A stretch of 64,000 nucleotides of DNA from Granulicella sp. S190 (GTDB lineage: Bacteria; Acidobacteriota; Terriglobia; Terriglobales; Acidobacteriaceae). Both the position numbers and the translations under genes were made by a program. How positions within the stretch are numbered: the stretch's first letter is position 1; each line of letters opens with the position of its first letter. Positions 8,243 to 16,306 of this stretch are shown piece by piece. The notes below the pieces were generated by a model. That model ran no database searches. It was not told the origin of the DNA and saw nothing but the letters and a program-made list of their open reading frames with translations. Where the stretch lies: the NCBI RefSeq assembly GCF_009766095.1, contig NZ_LMUD01000009.1, forward strand, positions 298,057 through 362,056. Reading direction: 5' to 3'.

Positions 8243-9748
8243 TCAGTCTTCGTCGCTGGAGGCGGCGAGCAGCGGGGCAACACTGGCAATGTCTTCAAAG
8301 CCGATGAGGTTGGATATGGGGGTTCCGGGGTCGATCGAGGAGACGTTCTTAAGAGCTTTGTTGATCGCCCGGGTGCGGACGCCGAGTTTTTGAATGGTGT
8401 TCTGAACGGTGCCGACCTGGTCTTCGACCTTCTGCATGAGTCCGCCATAGGTCTCGAACTCTTTTTTAGCGCTGGAGAGGACGCGCCAGACCTCGTCGCC
8501 TTTCTTTTGAATGGCGAGCGTGTGAAAGCCCATCTGGAAGCTGGTAAGGATAGCCATGAAGGTGGAGGGTCCGGCGATGGTGACACGGCAACTGGCCTGG
8601 ATCTCGGATTGGAGACCTGGACGGCGGACGACTTCTGCGTAGAGGTTCTCCGTCGGCAGGAACATGATGGCGTGGGGCATGGTGGTGGGTGGGTCAATGT
8701 ACTTGTCGCAGATGCGCTTGCCTTCGGCGCGGATGCCACGCTCAAAGGCTCTGCCAGCTGTGGCAATCTCGTCGACTGTTCCAGCTTCATAAGCGTGTTC
8801 GAGGCGCTCCCAATCTTCTTTGGGGAATTTGGCGTCGATGGCGAGGAGGGTGTAGCTGTCGGGCCCTGTCTGGCCGTCGCCGGAGGGGAACTTGAGGGCA
8901 TATTCGACGGATTCAAGGGTTCCCGCTTTGATGCGGGCATTTTTGATGTATTGCTCGGGAGAGAACATCTGCTCGAGCTGCTGGCCGAGTTGGAATTCGC
9001 CCACCACGCCACGGGATTTGACGTTCGATAGAACCCTCTTCAGGTCTCCAACACCGGTGGCGAGCTCCTTCATCTCGCCCAGGCCCTTCTGGACTTCGCC
9101 GAGATGCGTGGTGACCTGGCCGAAGGATTCGGTCAGCCGGGTTTGCAGGGTGGCGTGGAGTTTTTCATCGACGGTGACGCGCATCTCTTCGAGTTTTGCG
9201 GCGTTGGTGGTGTTGAGCTTTTCCAGGCGCTCCTCGACGGTGAAGCGGAGTTTTTCCTGCTGGTCGTTGGCTTCGCCGGAGAGCTCGTTGAGGCGGCTGT
9301 GCAGGGCTTCGCGGGCCTCAGTCTGGTTGCGGGTCACCTCACTGATGAAGTAGGTCAGGCGCTGCGCGATGGCTTCCAGATCGCGCTGAACCACGGTGCG
9401 AAGTGTTTCGTCGGAGGTCTTGTTATCGCTTCGAAAGGAGTTGAGTTCAGTTTGCTGAAGTCCGCTGAGTTTTGCGATGGTTGCGGTGATCTCGGTGCGC
9501 AGGCTGGTGAAGTCTGCCGCTGCTGCCTCGCGGGTACGGCGGCCTTCGTCGGCGGCGTCTGTGCGTAACTGGGCGACTTCGCTTCGGAGGTGACGATCTA
9601 GCGCTTCATTGCGAGCGTCAAGGCGGGTCAACTGGTCGGGCAGTTGGGTGAGACGCGCGTCTGGCGTTGGGGGCTGCTGTTTTCGGAGCAGGAGGATTAC
9701 GACGGCGAGGAGAGTGACGAGATTGAGGATGAGAAGGGCGATGGACAT
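8243..9748 (-). CDS. rmuC: DNA recombination protein RmuC
   Basis: 501 residues. It begins with a single membrane helix (MSIALLILNLVTLLAVVILLLR), then a long coiled-coil region (about 35-200), then the RmuC nuclease-like domain: SRGVVGEFQLGQQLEQMF, ALKFPSGDG, LLAIDAKFPKEDWERL and MFLPTENLYAEVVRRPGL. DAKFP is the family hallmark with PD-(D/E)XK-like residues. RmuC limits DNA inversion at inverted repeats and restricts foreign DNA. It is divergent from the DUF2278 gene. The call is firm. Confidence 0.95.
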   Translation of the reverse strand: MSIALLILNLVTLLAVVILLLRKQQPPTPDARLTQLPDQLTRLDARNEALDRHLRSEVAQLRTDAADEGRRTREAAAADFTSLRTEITATIAKLSGLQQTELNSFRSDNKTSDETLRTVVQRDLEAIAQRLTYFISEVTRNQTEAREALHSRLNELSGEANDQQEKLRFTVEERLEKLNTTNAAKLEEMRVTVDEKLHATLQTRLTESFGQVTTHLGEVQKGLGEMKELATGVGDLKRVLSNVKSRGVVGEFQLGQQLEQMFSPEQYIKNARIKAGTLESVEYALKFPSGDGQTGPDSYTLLAIDAKFPKEDWERLEHAYEAGTVDEIATAGRAFERGIRAEGKRICDKYIDPPTTMPHAIMFLPTENLYAEVVRRPGLQSEIQASCRVTIAGPSTFMAILTSFQMGFHTLAIQKKGDEVWRVLSSAKKEFETYGGLMQKVEDQVGTVQNTIQKLGVRTRAINKALKNVSSIDPGTPISNLIGFEDIASVAPLLAASSDED

Positions 9749-9902
9749 TCGACTTTCCTTCGCCTAAGAATAGCATCTGATTTCGGAGTTGGTATGTGAA
9801 TTCCAGGGTGGTAAAACCCATTGTGACAGTCTGCTGATGAATATCCGGGTAACCGAAACAGGTCGCCGAGGATTCTGTTGAAATGATTGTGGAGGTAACG
9901 GG

Positions 9903-10586
9903 ATGCCGATTACGAACTATAGCGTGCTGGCGGGAAAGCCTACTGCGGGGAAGGTTGTAACCGGATCGAGTACACATTATCAGATCACGATGCAGGCACC
10001 GGGTGGGCCGTTTACGGTTGCTGTGAATATTCAATCGGTGGATGGGTCTGAGGTTCTGTATGACATCGTTGAGGAGTTTACGCCGCCGGATTTAGCTGCT
10101 CTGACCGCGCTGCCGATGGGGATGACTCCGCTGAAGAGCGTGCCGGGTGGGCTGGCACTCGATTTCGTGCGGAGTACGGTGAACGGCCAGCCGATGATTA
10201 CGAAGGCGCAGATGACTCTGCTGCCTCAGTCGAAGGCGAACGCGAAGGGCAGTGCAGAGGAGCAGATGGTGCAGCGGGCGCGGGCGAAGGCGCTCGAGAA
10301 CGCCGTGGTGACGCTGCTAAATATGACGGTCGCCGATAAGGACGGCGTGATCTATGCGTTCGGAAGCTCTTTTGCCGACTCGGGGAAGGTGGATGGGATT
10401 CACGATATTCATATGAACCAGGGGAATCCCGTGGGTGGTAAAGGTGGTGGCTTCAGCGGGGATAACGGCGTGTGGCAGGATGGGGCGCTGTTTATTCATC
10501 TGCCTTCGGCTGGGACCTGGACTGCAGTGTTTATTGCGTTCCAGACGGAGAGCTGGAGTACGGATTCGGCGGGGAATCCGGTTTAG
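9903..10586 (+). CDS. DUF2278 (YukJ-like) protein
   Basis: 227 residues. The opening MPITNYSVLAGKPTAGKVV, the histidine-containing middle (HYQITMQAP, VNIQSVDGSEVLYDI) and the late GIHDIHMNQGNP ... NGVWQDGALFIHLP match DUF2278, the Bacillus YukJ family. Its function is unknown; the DIHMNQG and DGALFIHLP strands are the most conserved parts. It has no signal peptide and is probably cytoplasmic. GGAGG lies eight bases before the ATG. It shares an intergenic region with divergent rmuC and is followed by a family C repeat. Confidence 0.85.
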   Translation: MPITNYSVLAGKPTAGKVVTGSSTHYQITMQAPGGPFTVAVNIQSVDGSEVLYDIVEEFTPPDLAALTALPMGMTPLKSVPGGLALDFVRSTVNGQPMITKAQMTLLPQSKANAKGSAEEQMVQRARAKALENAVVTLLNMTVADKDGVIYAFGSSFADSGKVDGIHDIHMNQGNPVGGKGGGFSGDNGVWQDGALFIHLPSAGTWTAVFIAFQTESWSTDSAGNPV

Positions 10587-10618
10587 AGACACTCGTCTGC
10601 CGGCGGGACAGATGCTTA

Positions 10619-10702
10619 TGTCCTGCCGGACGGGCCCACTGCGCGTGGGGCGGTCACTTCGTGACTTATGATTGCTTCGCGTGGTCCTCCCGTTGGTCGG
10701 TT
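10619..10702. repeat. Intergenic repeat family C, copy 2
   Basis: TGTCCTGCCGGACGGGC, then CACTGCGCGTGGGG, a CACTTCGTGAC block, GCTTCGCGTGG and CCTCCCGTTGGTCGG. It is closely related to 11658-11755 and 50868-50966 and lies between the convergent DUF2278 gene and folP. Confidence 0.75.
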
Positions 10703-10712
10703 TTGGAAGGGC

Positions 10713-11642
10713 CTATGCTTTTTGGTGAGCCTCTAAGATTCGATCGGCGATGGCGGCGGCTTCGACGGCTGCGCGGACATCGTGGGTGCGGAGGAGGTGC
10801 GCTCCCGCGAGGACTGCGGCTACGTTGGCGGCGATGGTGGCGTGCAGACGGTCTTCCATGGATGGTGGCGCGCCTTCGAGAAGGATAGCCAGAGACGGGT
10901 TTTGAGCGAGGGTGTGAGCGAGGAAGCCCTTGCGGGAGGTGCCTGCGAGGATCGGCAGGTTGAACTGCTGGAGCTGGTCGAGGTGCGCGAGGAGAGGGTA
11001 GTTTTCGTCGAGGCGTTTGCCGAAGCCAAAGCCGGGGTCGAGGACGATCTTGTCGCGAGGAATACCTGCGGCGATGGCGGCTTCGAGTCGCTCGGTTAAT
11101 TCTTTGAGGACGAGGGGAAGGACTGCTTCGGGTGCGAGTGGCGGGAGGTTTGGCCAGTCCTGCGGGCGGCCGCGTGTGTGCATGAGGATGGCTCCACAGC
11201 CGGATTGGGCGCAGGTTTTGGACATATCGGGATCCCAGAGGTGACCGCTGACGTCGTTGATGATCTCGGCCCCGGCTTCGATGGCGCGGTGGGCGGTGGT
11301 GGCGTGGAAGGTGTCGATGGAGAGGAGGGTGGTGGGTCTTTCTTTGAGGATGGATTCTATGACGGGGAGGATGCGGGACTGCTCTTCGTCGGGACTGAGC
11401 GGGGTGGCGTTGGGACGAGTCGATTCGCCGCCGAGGTCGAGGATGTCGGCGCCCTCCTGGAGCATCTTGAGGGCTTGCGCGATGGCTCGCTCGGGAGCGT
11501 GCTGGGGGGAGTAGAAGAGGCCGGCGTCGGAGAAGGAGTCGGGCGTGATGTTGAGGACGCCCATGATGATGGTTCGCTCGCCCAGCGCGAGGGTGCGGGT
11601 GCGGAGGCGCCAGTCGTGATGCGTGCGGTGGGCGAAGGGCAT
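10713..11642 (-). CDS. folP: Dihydropteroate synthase
   Basis: 309 residues. The TIM-barrel signature motifs are all present: IIMGVLNITPDSFSDAG (pterin loop), DLGGESTRPNATPLSPDEE, SIDTFHATTAHRAIEAGAE, INDVSGHLWD, ILMHTRG, IVLDPGFGFGKRLDENY and AGTSRKGFLA. It joins 4-aminobenzoate to the pterin pyrophosphate in folate synthesis and is the sulfonamide target. A family C repeat lies on each side. No other fol gene is nearby. Confidence 0.96.
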   Translation of the reverse strand: MPFAHRTHHDWRLRTRTLALGERTIIMGVLNITPDSFSDAGLFYSPQHAPERAIAQALKMLQEGADILDLGGESTRPNATPLSPDEEQSRILPVIESILKERPTTLLSIDTFHATTAHRAIEAGAEIINDVSGHLWDPDMSKTCAQSGCGAILMHTRGRPQDWPNLPPLAPEAVLPLVLKELTERLEAAIAAGIPRDKIVLDPGFGFGKRLDENYPLLAHLDQLQQFNLPILAGTSRKGFLAHTLAQNPSLAILLEGAPPSMEDRLHATIAANVAAVLAGAHLLRTHDVRAAVEAAAIADRILEAHQKA

Positions 11643-11657
11643 GAGTCGATTTTAGCT

Positions 11658-11755
11658 GTGTCCTGCCGGACGGGCTCACTGCGCGTGGAGCGGGCGTTTG
11701 CACGCGTTTTTAAAGCTTCGCGTGGCCCTCCCTCCCGTTGGTCGGAGGGAAGATG
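11658..11755. repeat. Intergenic repeat family C, copy 3
   Basis: The copy runs from TGTCCTGCCGGACGGGCTCA through GCACGCGTTTTTAAAGCTTC to CCCGTTGGTCGG, in the space upstream of folP and before dacB. It is the same family as 10619 and 50868. Confidence 0.75.
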
Positions 11756-11845
11756 ATTCCGACCATCGGGAGGAGCGATGCTGCTCATCGTGCCTGGACT
11801 GCCCTCCGCGCAGGACACACCGTTTCCAAATGCTAGACTGCGCGG

Positions 11846-13462
11846 ATGGTGAGGCTTTCGAGATGGGGCGCGGTTTGTCTGGTGATGTGCGCGCAACTGC
11901 TTTGCGCGCAGACGAAGAACGCGGATTTGACGCAGACGATTGCGAAGGTGCTGAGTGAGCCTGCGGTAGCACGGGACCACTGGGGTATTGCAGTGGTGGG
12001 GATCGATGGGACGCCGATTTATTCGTTGAACGAGGGGCAGCTCTTTCAGCCGGCGAGCAATGCGAAGTTGTTTACGACCGCGGCGGCGATGGCTTTGCTG
12101 GGAGCGAAGACTACGTATCAGACGAAGGTGTTGGGGCGCGGAGTCTTTGGCGATGGCGGCAGGTTGACCGGGCATCTGGTGCTGGTGGGGAGTGGGGATG
12201 CAAATCTGTCGGGCCGTATGTTGCCGTATGTTGCGCCAGTGCCTGGGCAGAAGCCCGAGTTGGCTGAGTCGGGACCCCCGCCGCTACGATATCTGGAGGA
12301 GATGGCCGATCAGATTGTAGCGACGGGGCTGAAGAGCGTTGAGGGTGATGTGATTGGAGATGACACGGTGTTTCCTTGGGAGCCTTATGGGCAGGATTGG
12401 GCGATTGACGATGCGGTTTGGGGATATGGCGCGCCGGTGTCGGCGCTGTCGATTACCGATAACCAGATCAAGGTGACGGTGACGCCGGGAGAGTTGGTGG
12501 GTGCGCCTGCAAGTGTGGCGATCGAACCGATGGTGCCTTATTACACGCTGGATGTTGCTGTGACGACGGGAGCGGCGAAGAGCGGCAGCACAGTGCAGAT
12601 GACGCGGGCGCCTGGATCGAAGGTGCTGCGGATCTATGGAGCGATTGAGTTGCATGGGATGCCGGATGTGGAGGAGATTGCGATCCAGGATCCTGCAGAG
12701 TATGCGGCGATCGCGTTGAAGGGAATGTTGGAGGCTCGGGGGATTCGAGTGGGTGGCATTGCGAAGGCGAGGCATCGGGTGCTGATGGATACGGAGAGCT
12801 TCAGTCGCGAGTCGGGCGTTGTGGCGGATGCTGGTGCGAAAGCAGGGTCGCCGCAGCAAAGGATTGAGCCGCCGGATGATGCGGAGTTCGGCGTCGCGGT
12901 TACTGGTGAAGAGAGGACGCTTGCAACGCATGCTTCGGTACCACTCTCGGAAGATGTGGTGGTGACGAATAAGGTGAGCCAGAATCTGCACGCGGAGCTA
13001 ATGCTTCGACAGTTGGGAGCGGCGCGTGGAAGAGATGGGACGATTGCGCAGGGGGCGCTGGTGGTGCGGCAGTTTCTGGTGAGTGCGGGGATTGATAAGG
13101 ATGATTTTGTGTTCTTCGATGGGTCGGGGTTGAGTGGGCATGACCTGGTGACTCCTCGTGCGACTGCGCGGCTATTGCAGTATGCGAGCGGACAGCCGTG
13201 GTTTGCGGAGTGGAAGAGCAGCCTGCCGGTGGGTGGAGTGGATGGATCGTTGGAGGGGCGGTTTGCGAAGGGCCCGCTGAAGGGCAAGGTGTTTGCGAAG
13301 ACGGGGACGCTGGGAGAGGCGCGGGCTTTGAGCGGGTATGTGGAGTGCGCGAGCGGACGGACGGTGATCTTTTCGGTGATGGTGGGGAATCATCTGCCGC
13401 AGACGCATGCGGACCGCGAGGCGATGGACAGGATCGTGGAGGCGGTCGCTACGGCGAACTGA
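11846..13462 (+). CDS. dacB: D-alanyl-D-alanine carboxypeptidase/endopeptidase (PBP4-type, S13)
   Basis: 538 residues with a signal peptide ending near CAQTKNA. The penicillin-binding motifs are visible: SxxK at Ser71-Lys74 (QPASNAKLFTTAAAM), SGLSGHD as the SxN-equivalent region, and KTG in FAKTGTLGEARALSGY. The inserted domain between the first two motifs is typical of PBP4. It trims or cuts peptidoglycan cross-links in the periplasm. The lipoprotein cytochrome gene starts 28 bases later on the same strand and may be cotranscribed. Confidence 0.93.
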   Translation: MVRLSRWGAVCLVMCAQLLCAQTKNADLTQTIAKVLSEPAVARDHWGIAVVGIDGTPIYSLNEGQLFQPASNAKLFTTAAAMALLGAKTTYQTKVLGRGVFGDGGRLTGHLVLVGSGDANLSGRMLPYVAPVPGQKPELAESGPPPLRYLEEMADQIVATGLKSVEGDVIGDDTVFPWEPYGQDWAIDDAVWGYGAPVSALSITDNQIKVTVTPGELVGAPASVAIEPMVPYYTLDVAVTTGAAKSGSTVQMTRAPGSKVLRIYGAIELHGMPDVEEIAIQDPAEYAAIALKGMLEARGIRVGGIAKARHRVLMDTESFSRESGVVADAGAKAGSPQQRIEPPDDAEFGVAVTGEERTLATHASVPLSEDVVVTNKVSQNLHAELMLRQLGAARGRDGTIAQGALVVRQFLVSAGIDKDDFVFFDGSGLSGHDLVTPRATARLLQYASGQPWFAEWKSSLPVGGVDGSLEGRFAKGPLKGKVFAKTGTLGEARALSGYVECASGRTVIFSVMVGNHLPQTHADREAMDRIVEAVATAN

Positions 13463-13490
13463 TTTCGGTGGCGGATGAGAGAATGAGAGG

Positions 13491-13835
13491 ATGATTCGGG
13501 TCTTTTCATTTCTGCTTCTGGTGGGATTGCTGGTGGGATGCAAGTCGGTGGCGCCGCCTACTCCGTTGGCGGATTTGAATGCGCAGCAGATGCATGGGCA
13601 TGCGGTGTATCAGGTGCACTGTGCGCAGTGCCACTACGACCGCAAGAACAATGCGCTGCATGGGCCGGCGCTGCTTGGGGTGTTCAAGAAGCCGTACCTG
13701 CCGAGCGGCGCTCCGGCGAACGAGGAACGCGTAACGGCGACGATTGTGCATGGACACAATCTCATGCCGGCGCTGGGGAATACGCTGGATCAGCAGGATA
13801 CGGATGACCTGTTGGCGTATCTGCATACTCTATGA
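13491..13835 (+). CDS. Lipoprotein c-type cytochrome, small
   Basis: 114 residues. MIRVFSFLLLVGLLVGC is a lipoprotein signal with lipobox LVGC, lipidated Cys17. One haem site, CAQCH at 44-48, is followed by GPALLGVF and by HGHNLMPALG, where Met92 is the probable distal ligand. This is a class I mono-haem cytochrome c anchored to a membrane. The last codons are DDLLAYLHTL, the usual C-terminal helix. It overlaps the next gene by ATGA, so translation is coupled. Confidence 0.9.
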   Translation: MIRVFSFLLLVGLLVGCKSVAPPTPLADLNAQQMHGHAVYQVHCAQCHYDRKNNALHGPALLGVFKKPYLPSGAPANEERVTATIVHGHNLMPALGNTLDQQDTDDLLAYLHTL

Positions 13836-14209
13836 GCGAGAACGCAGAGGTGAAGAAGCTGGAGGCGCGGGCGCAGGGGATGCTGCCCGGCGTGGCGGGA
13901 ATCTGCCTGTTTATGCTGGTCGTATCGCTAGTTGGAGTTGTTGGAGTGTTGAATGGACAGTTTCCTGGGCCAGGTGCGCGTTATGGCGTTTTACCTGTAT
14001 GCACGATGATTGTGGTGGGCGTCTTTGGATTGTTGCGTCTTAAAAGATGGGGCTGGGCATTGGTCCTGGGAGGCACGCTAATGCTGTCTCTTGGCTACAT
14101 CTTCATGTCGCGGGTAACTCATAACTCGGGATTGTTAGTGATGGCAGGGTTAGCTTTGTGTTTCTTTCTTTACCTGGTGCGGACGGAAGTACGGGATCGG
14201 CTGCGATGA
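13832..14209 (+). CDS. Small membrane protein, unrecognised
   Basis: 125 residues with about four hydrophobic helices: near 20-42, 52-70, 75-93 and 98-116. The N-terminus is short, charged and cytoplasmic-looking (MSENAEVKKLEARAQG) and the C-terminus is basic (RTEVRDRLR). No family is recognised with confidence. The start ATG overlaps the cytochrome stop and the stop overlaps the next ATG, so it belongs to a tightly coupled trio. The coupling supports it being a real gene. Confidence 0.65.
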   Translation: MSENAEVKKLEARAQGMLPGVAGICLFMLVVSLVGVVGVLNGQFPGPGARYGVLPVCTMIVVGVFGLLRLKRWGWALVLGGTLMLSLGYIFMSRVTHNSGLLVMAGLALCFFLYLVRTEVRDRLR

Positions 14210-14682
14210 GCTGGTGGCTTCGGCATATCGGGTGGTGGCCGCCGCTGTTTGGGACGGGGATCAAGGTGACGCGGCTGGATAAGGATCTGCGGGCGATCGA
14301 TGTGGCGATGCCGCTGCGGCCGTGGAATCGCAACTATGTGGGAGTGCAGTTTGGCGGATCGCTGTTTGCGCTGACGGATCCGTTTTACATGATTATGCTG
14401 GCTACCAATCTGGGGCCGAAGTATGTGGTCTGGGATAAAGCGGCTTCGATAAAGTACAAAAAGCCTGGATTGGGGCGGGTTCGCGCGGAGTTTCGTTTGA
14501 CGGCGGAGCGTCTGGGGGAGATTCGGGAGACGGTGGATCGTGAGGGGCGGACGGATGTGCGGTTTGTGGTGGAGGTGAAGGACGATGACGGCGGGGTGGT
14601 GGCGGAGGTGGAGCGGGTGATCTACTGTGCGACGAAGATCGCGCATGAGGAGCGAAAAAAATTACGGGCTGGTGTGGGGTAA
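14206..14682 (+). CDS. DUF4442 hotdog-fold protein (thioesterase-like)
   Basis: 158 residues from the ATG that overlaps the upstream stop (ATGA at 14206-14209), starting MSWWLRHIGWWPPLFGTG. The central stretch NYVGVQFGGSLFALTDPF is the hotdog helix region seen in DUF4442/PaaI-like proteins, followed by KAASIKYKKPG and a long beta strand ending VERVIYCATK. These proteins resemble acyl-CoA thioesterases, but DUF4442 members are largely untested. A longer reading to 14158 is in frame but less likely, because the overlap and family length favour 14206. Confidence 0.75.
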   Translation: MSWWLRHIGWWPPLFGTGIKVTRLDKDLRAIDVAMPLRPWNRNYVGVQFGGSLFALTDPFYMIMLATNLGPKYVVWDKAASIKYKKPGLGRVRAEFRLTAERLGEIRETVDREGRTDVRFVVEVKDDDGGVVAEVERVIYCATKIAHEERKKLRAGVG

Positions 14683-14880
14683 GGTTTTTTGCGGATTTGC
14701 TGATGTTTTTGAAGGGGTTTCTGAGTAAAACGTCTGTTTGCGCGTGGTGTTTTGATGGTGAAGAGGTGGTGGCTCGCGTGGCTGGGCGTGGTGTTTCGCC
14801 GCGTGTTTTGAGAGGGGCAAAGATACGCCACGGGATCACGATTTATTTCGGTTGGACCATGGTAGCTTGCTTGGTGGGTA

Positions 14881-14945
14881 AAACTGCAGACTCAGATTCT
14901 CTTCGGGAATGACAAAAAAAGAAGCGAAAGCGACTCTACATCCAT
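14881..14945. repeat. Intergenic repeat family A copy
   Basis: ACTGCAGACTCAGATTCTC followed by TTCGGGAATGACA, an A-run and GAAGCGAAAGCGACTCT. It matches the copy at 16155-16240 along its second half. It lies just before the isomerase gene and is in frame with it, so naive start calling would include repeat sequence in the protein. Confidence 0.7.
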
Positions 14946-14968
14946 TGCGTTGGATTAGCATGGTGGGC

Positions 14969-15835
14969 ATGTTGACACGAAGAGATTTTGGATTGGCTGC
15001 GGGAGCGATGCTGGCGGCGCCGTCGGTTGCGCTGCGCGGGATGCAGGCGGAGCAGGGGCCGCAGTTTTCGGTGATGATGTGGGCGCTGAACAAGCGGGGC
15101 AGCTTCGAGGAGAACCTGCAGCGGGTGTCGGAGGCGGGCTATCGGCATGTGGAGCTGGTGGGAGAGTTTCTGAAGTGGTCCGAGGAGGACTGGCGGCGCA
15201 TTCTGGCCCGTATGCAGGAGCTGAAGATCACGGTAGATGCGACGTCGGGGGTGGCGGCTGGGTTTGCCAATCCTGCGGGCGGGGATGCGTTTGTTGCGGA
15301 GTTGAAGAGCTTTGTTCCGAAGGCGCAGCGACTGGGGTGCGGGCAGATTATTTTGCTGTCAGGCAAGCGGGTGGAAGGCACCGCAGCGGGAGTGCAGAGG
15401 GACGCCTCGATTGCAACGTTGAAGCGAGCGGCGGAGGTTCTGGGTGCGGCGGGGATAGTCGGGGTGATTGAACCGATTGATAGATTGGAGAATCCGCCGA
15501 TCTACCTGGATGGGGTGACGGAGGCGTTTGAGATTGTGCGGGCGGTGGGGAGTCCGCAGGTGAAGGTGCTGTACGACCTTTATCACGAGCAGCGCGGGCT
15601 GGGGAATCTGATGGAGAAGCTGGAGAAGAACCTTGATGAGGTTGGACTGATCCACGTGGCGGACGTTCCGGGGCGGCATGAGCCGGGGACTGGCGAGATC
15701 AACTACGGCAATATCTACAAGAAGCTGGGGGAGCTGCACTACAAGGGTGTGATCGCGATGGAGTTTTATCCGACGGGCGATGTGGTGGAGACACTGCGGC
15801 GGGCGCGGGAAGAGGCAGTGCGGGCTATGGCTTAG
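14969..15835 (+). CDS. Exported sugar isomerase/epimerase-like TIM barrel (hydroxypyruvate isomerase-like)
   Basis: 288 residues from the ATG giving MLTRRDFGLAAGAMLAAPS, a twin-arginine-like leader. The longer frame to 14909 encodes repeat A sequence, and 14960 is an alternative start. The xylose-isomerase-like barrel is clear: MMWALNKRGSFEENLQRV at the start, GVIEPID, VKVLYDLYHEQRG, LIHVADVPGRHEPGTGEI and VIAMEFYPTGD supply the Glu, Asp and His metal ligands. Such proteins interconvert keto and aldo sugars or hydroxypyruvate; export points to a different or unknown substrate. It is a single gene. Confidence 0.85.
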   Translation: MLTRRDFGLAAGAMLAAPSVALRGMQAEQGPQFSVMMWALNKRGSFEENLQRVSEAGYRHVELVGEFLKWSEEDWRRILARMQELKITVDATSGVAAGFANPAGGDAFVAELKSFVPKAQRLGCGQIILLSGKRVEGTAAGVQRDASIATLKRAAEVLGAAGIVGVIEPIDRLENPPIYLDGVTEAFEIVRAVGSPQVKVLYDLYHEQRGLGNLMEKLEKNLDEVGLIHVADVPGRHEPGTGEINYGNIYKKLGELHYKGVIAMEFYPTGDVVETLRRAREEAVRAMA

Positions 15836-15908
15836 CTGCGTAGCGTGTGGCTGCTTGCGAAGGTCTTGTGAGTACAGCGAGGGTCGGACGATTGCTCAAG
15901 TGCTATAG

Positions 15909-15982
15909 CAATTTGCCTGATGGTGCGGAGACTGCAACCGCAGATTCCCTCGCTGCGGTACTGAATGACAACAAAAGAGTAA
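15909..15982. repeat. Intergenic repeat family A copy
   Basis: CAATTTGCCTGATGGTGC, ACTGCAACCGCAGATTCCCT and CTGAATGACAACAAAAGAG. It aligns with 16155-16240 with an insertion in the central TTCGGGAA block. Confidence 0.65.
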
Positions 15983-16014
15983 GCAACTACAACTACAAGT
16001 GCAACGGCAAAATA

Positions 16015-16079
16015 CGGGGGGTCTCTCTGCTGCTCAACTCACGATGAGGCCGTGAGCTGCTTCGGTCGAGATGACGGAT
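16015..16079. repeat. Intergenic repeat family B, hairpin copy 2
   Basis: GGGGGGTCTCTC, then CTCAC GATGAGGCC GTGAG (5-bp stem) and GCTTCGGTCGAGATGACGGA. Compared with 6470-6545 the loop is nearly the same, while a stem pair is changed on both sides. Confidence 0.65.
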
Positions 16080-16109
16080 TTATGGATTATCGAAGGGATA
16101 AAACAAAAA

Positions 16110-16240
16110 TAATTGCAACTGCAGATTCCTAGCTGCAGTGCGGAATGACAGTTATGGCGATTTGCCTGATGGTGAAGAAACTGCAAAAGCAGATTGCCTT
16201 CGGGAATGACAAACAAAGAAGCGAAAACGACTCTGCACGA
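16110..16240. repeat. Intergenic repeat family A, two adjacent copies
   Basis: The first copy (16110-16152) has ACTGCAGATTCCTAGCTGCA and CGGAATGACA. The second (16155-16240) is the fullest copy in the window: TTTGCCTGATGGTGAAG, ACTGCAAAAGCAGATTG, CTTCGGGAATGACAAACAAA and GAAGCGAAAACGACTCTGCA. Confidence 0.7.
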
Positions 16241-16306
16241 ATTGCGGCACCTGCGGCTGTGGTGTCGTCGCTGCGCGAGAGAAGAGGGCTTTGGATTGTC
16301 CGCTGT

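Larger units (their letters stand above)
15836..16306. other. Repeat-filled gap with no gene
   Basis: The 471 bases hold three family A copies and one family B copy listed separately. I see no coding signal with a ribosome binding site. Confidence 0.6.
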
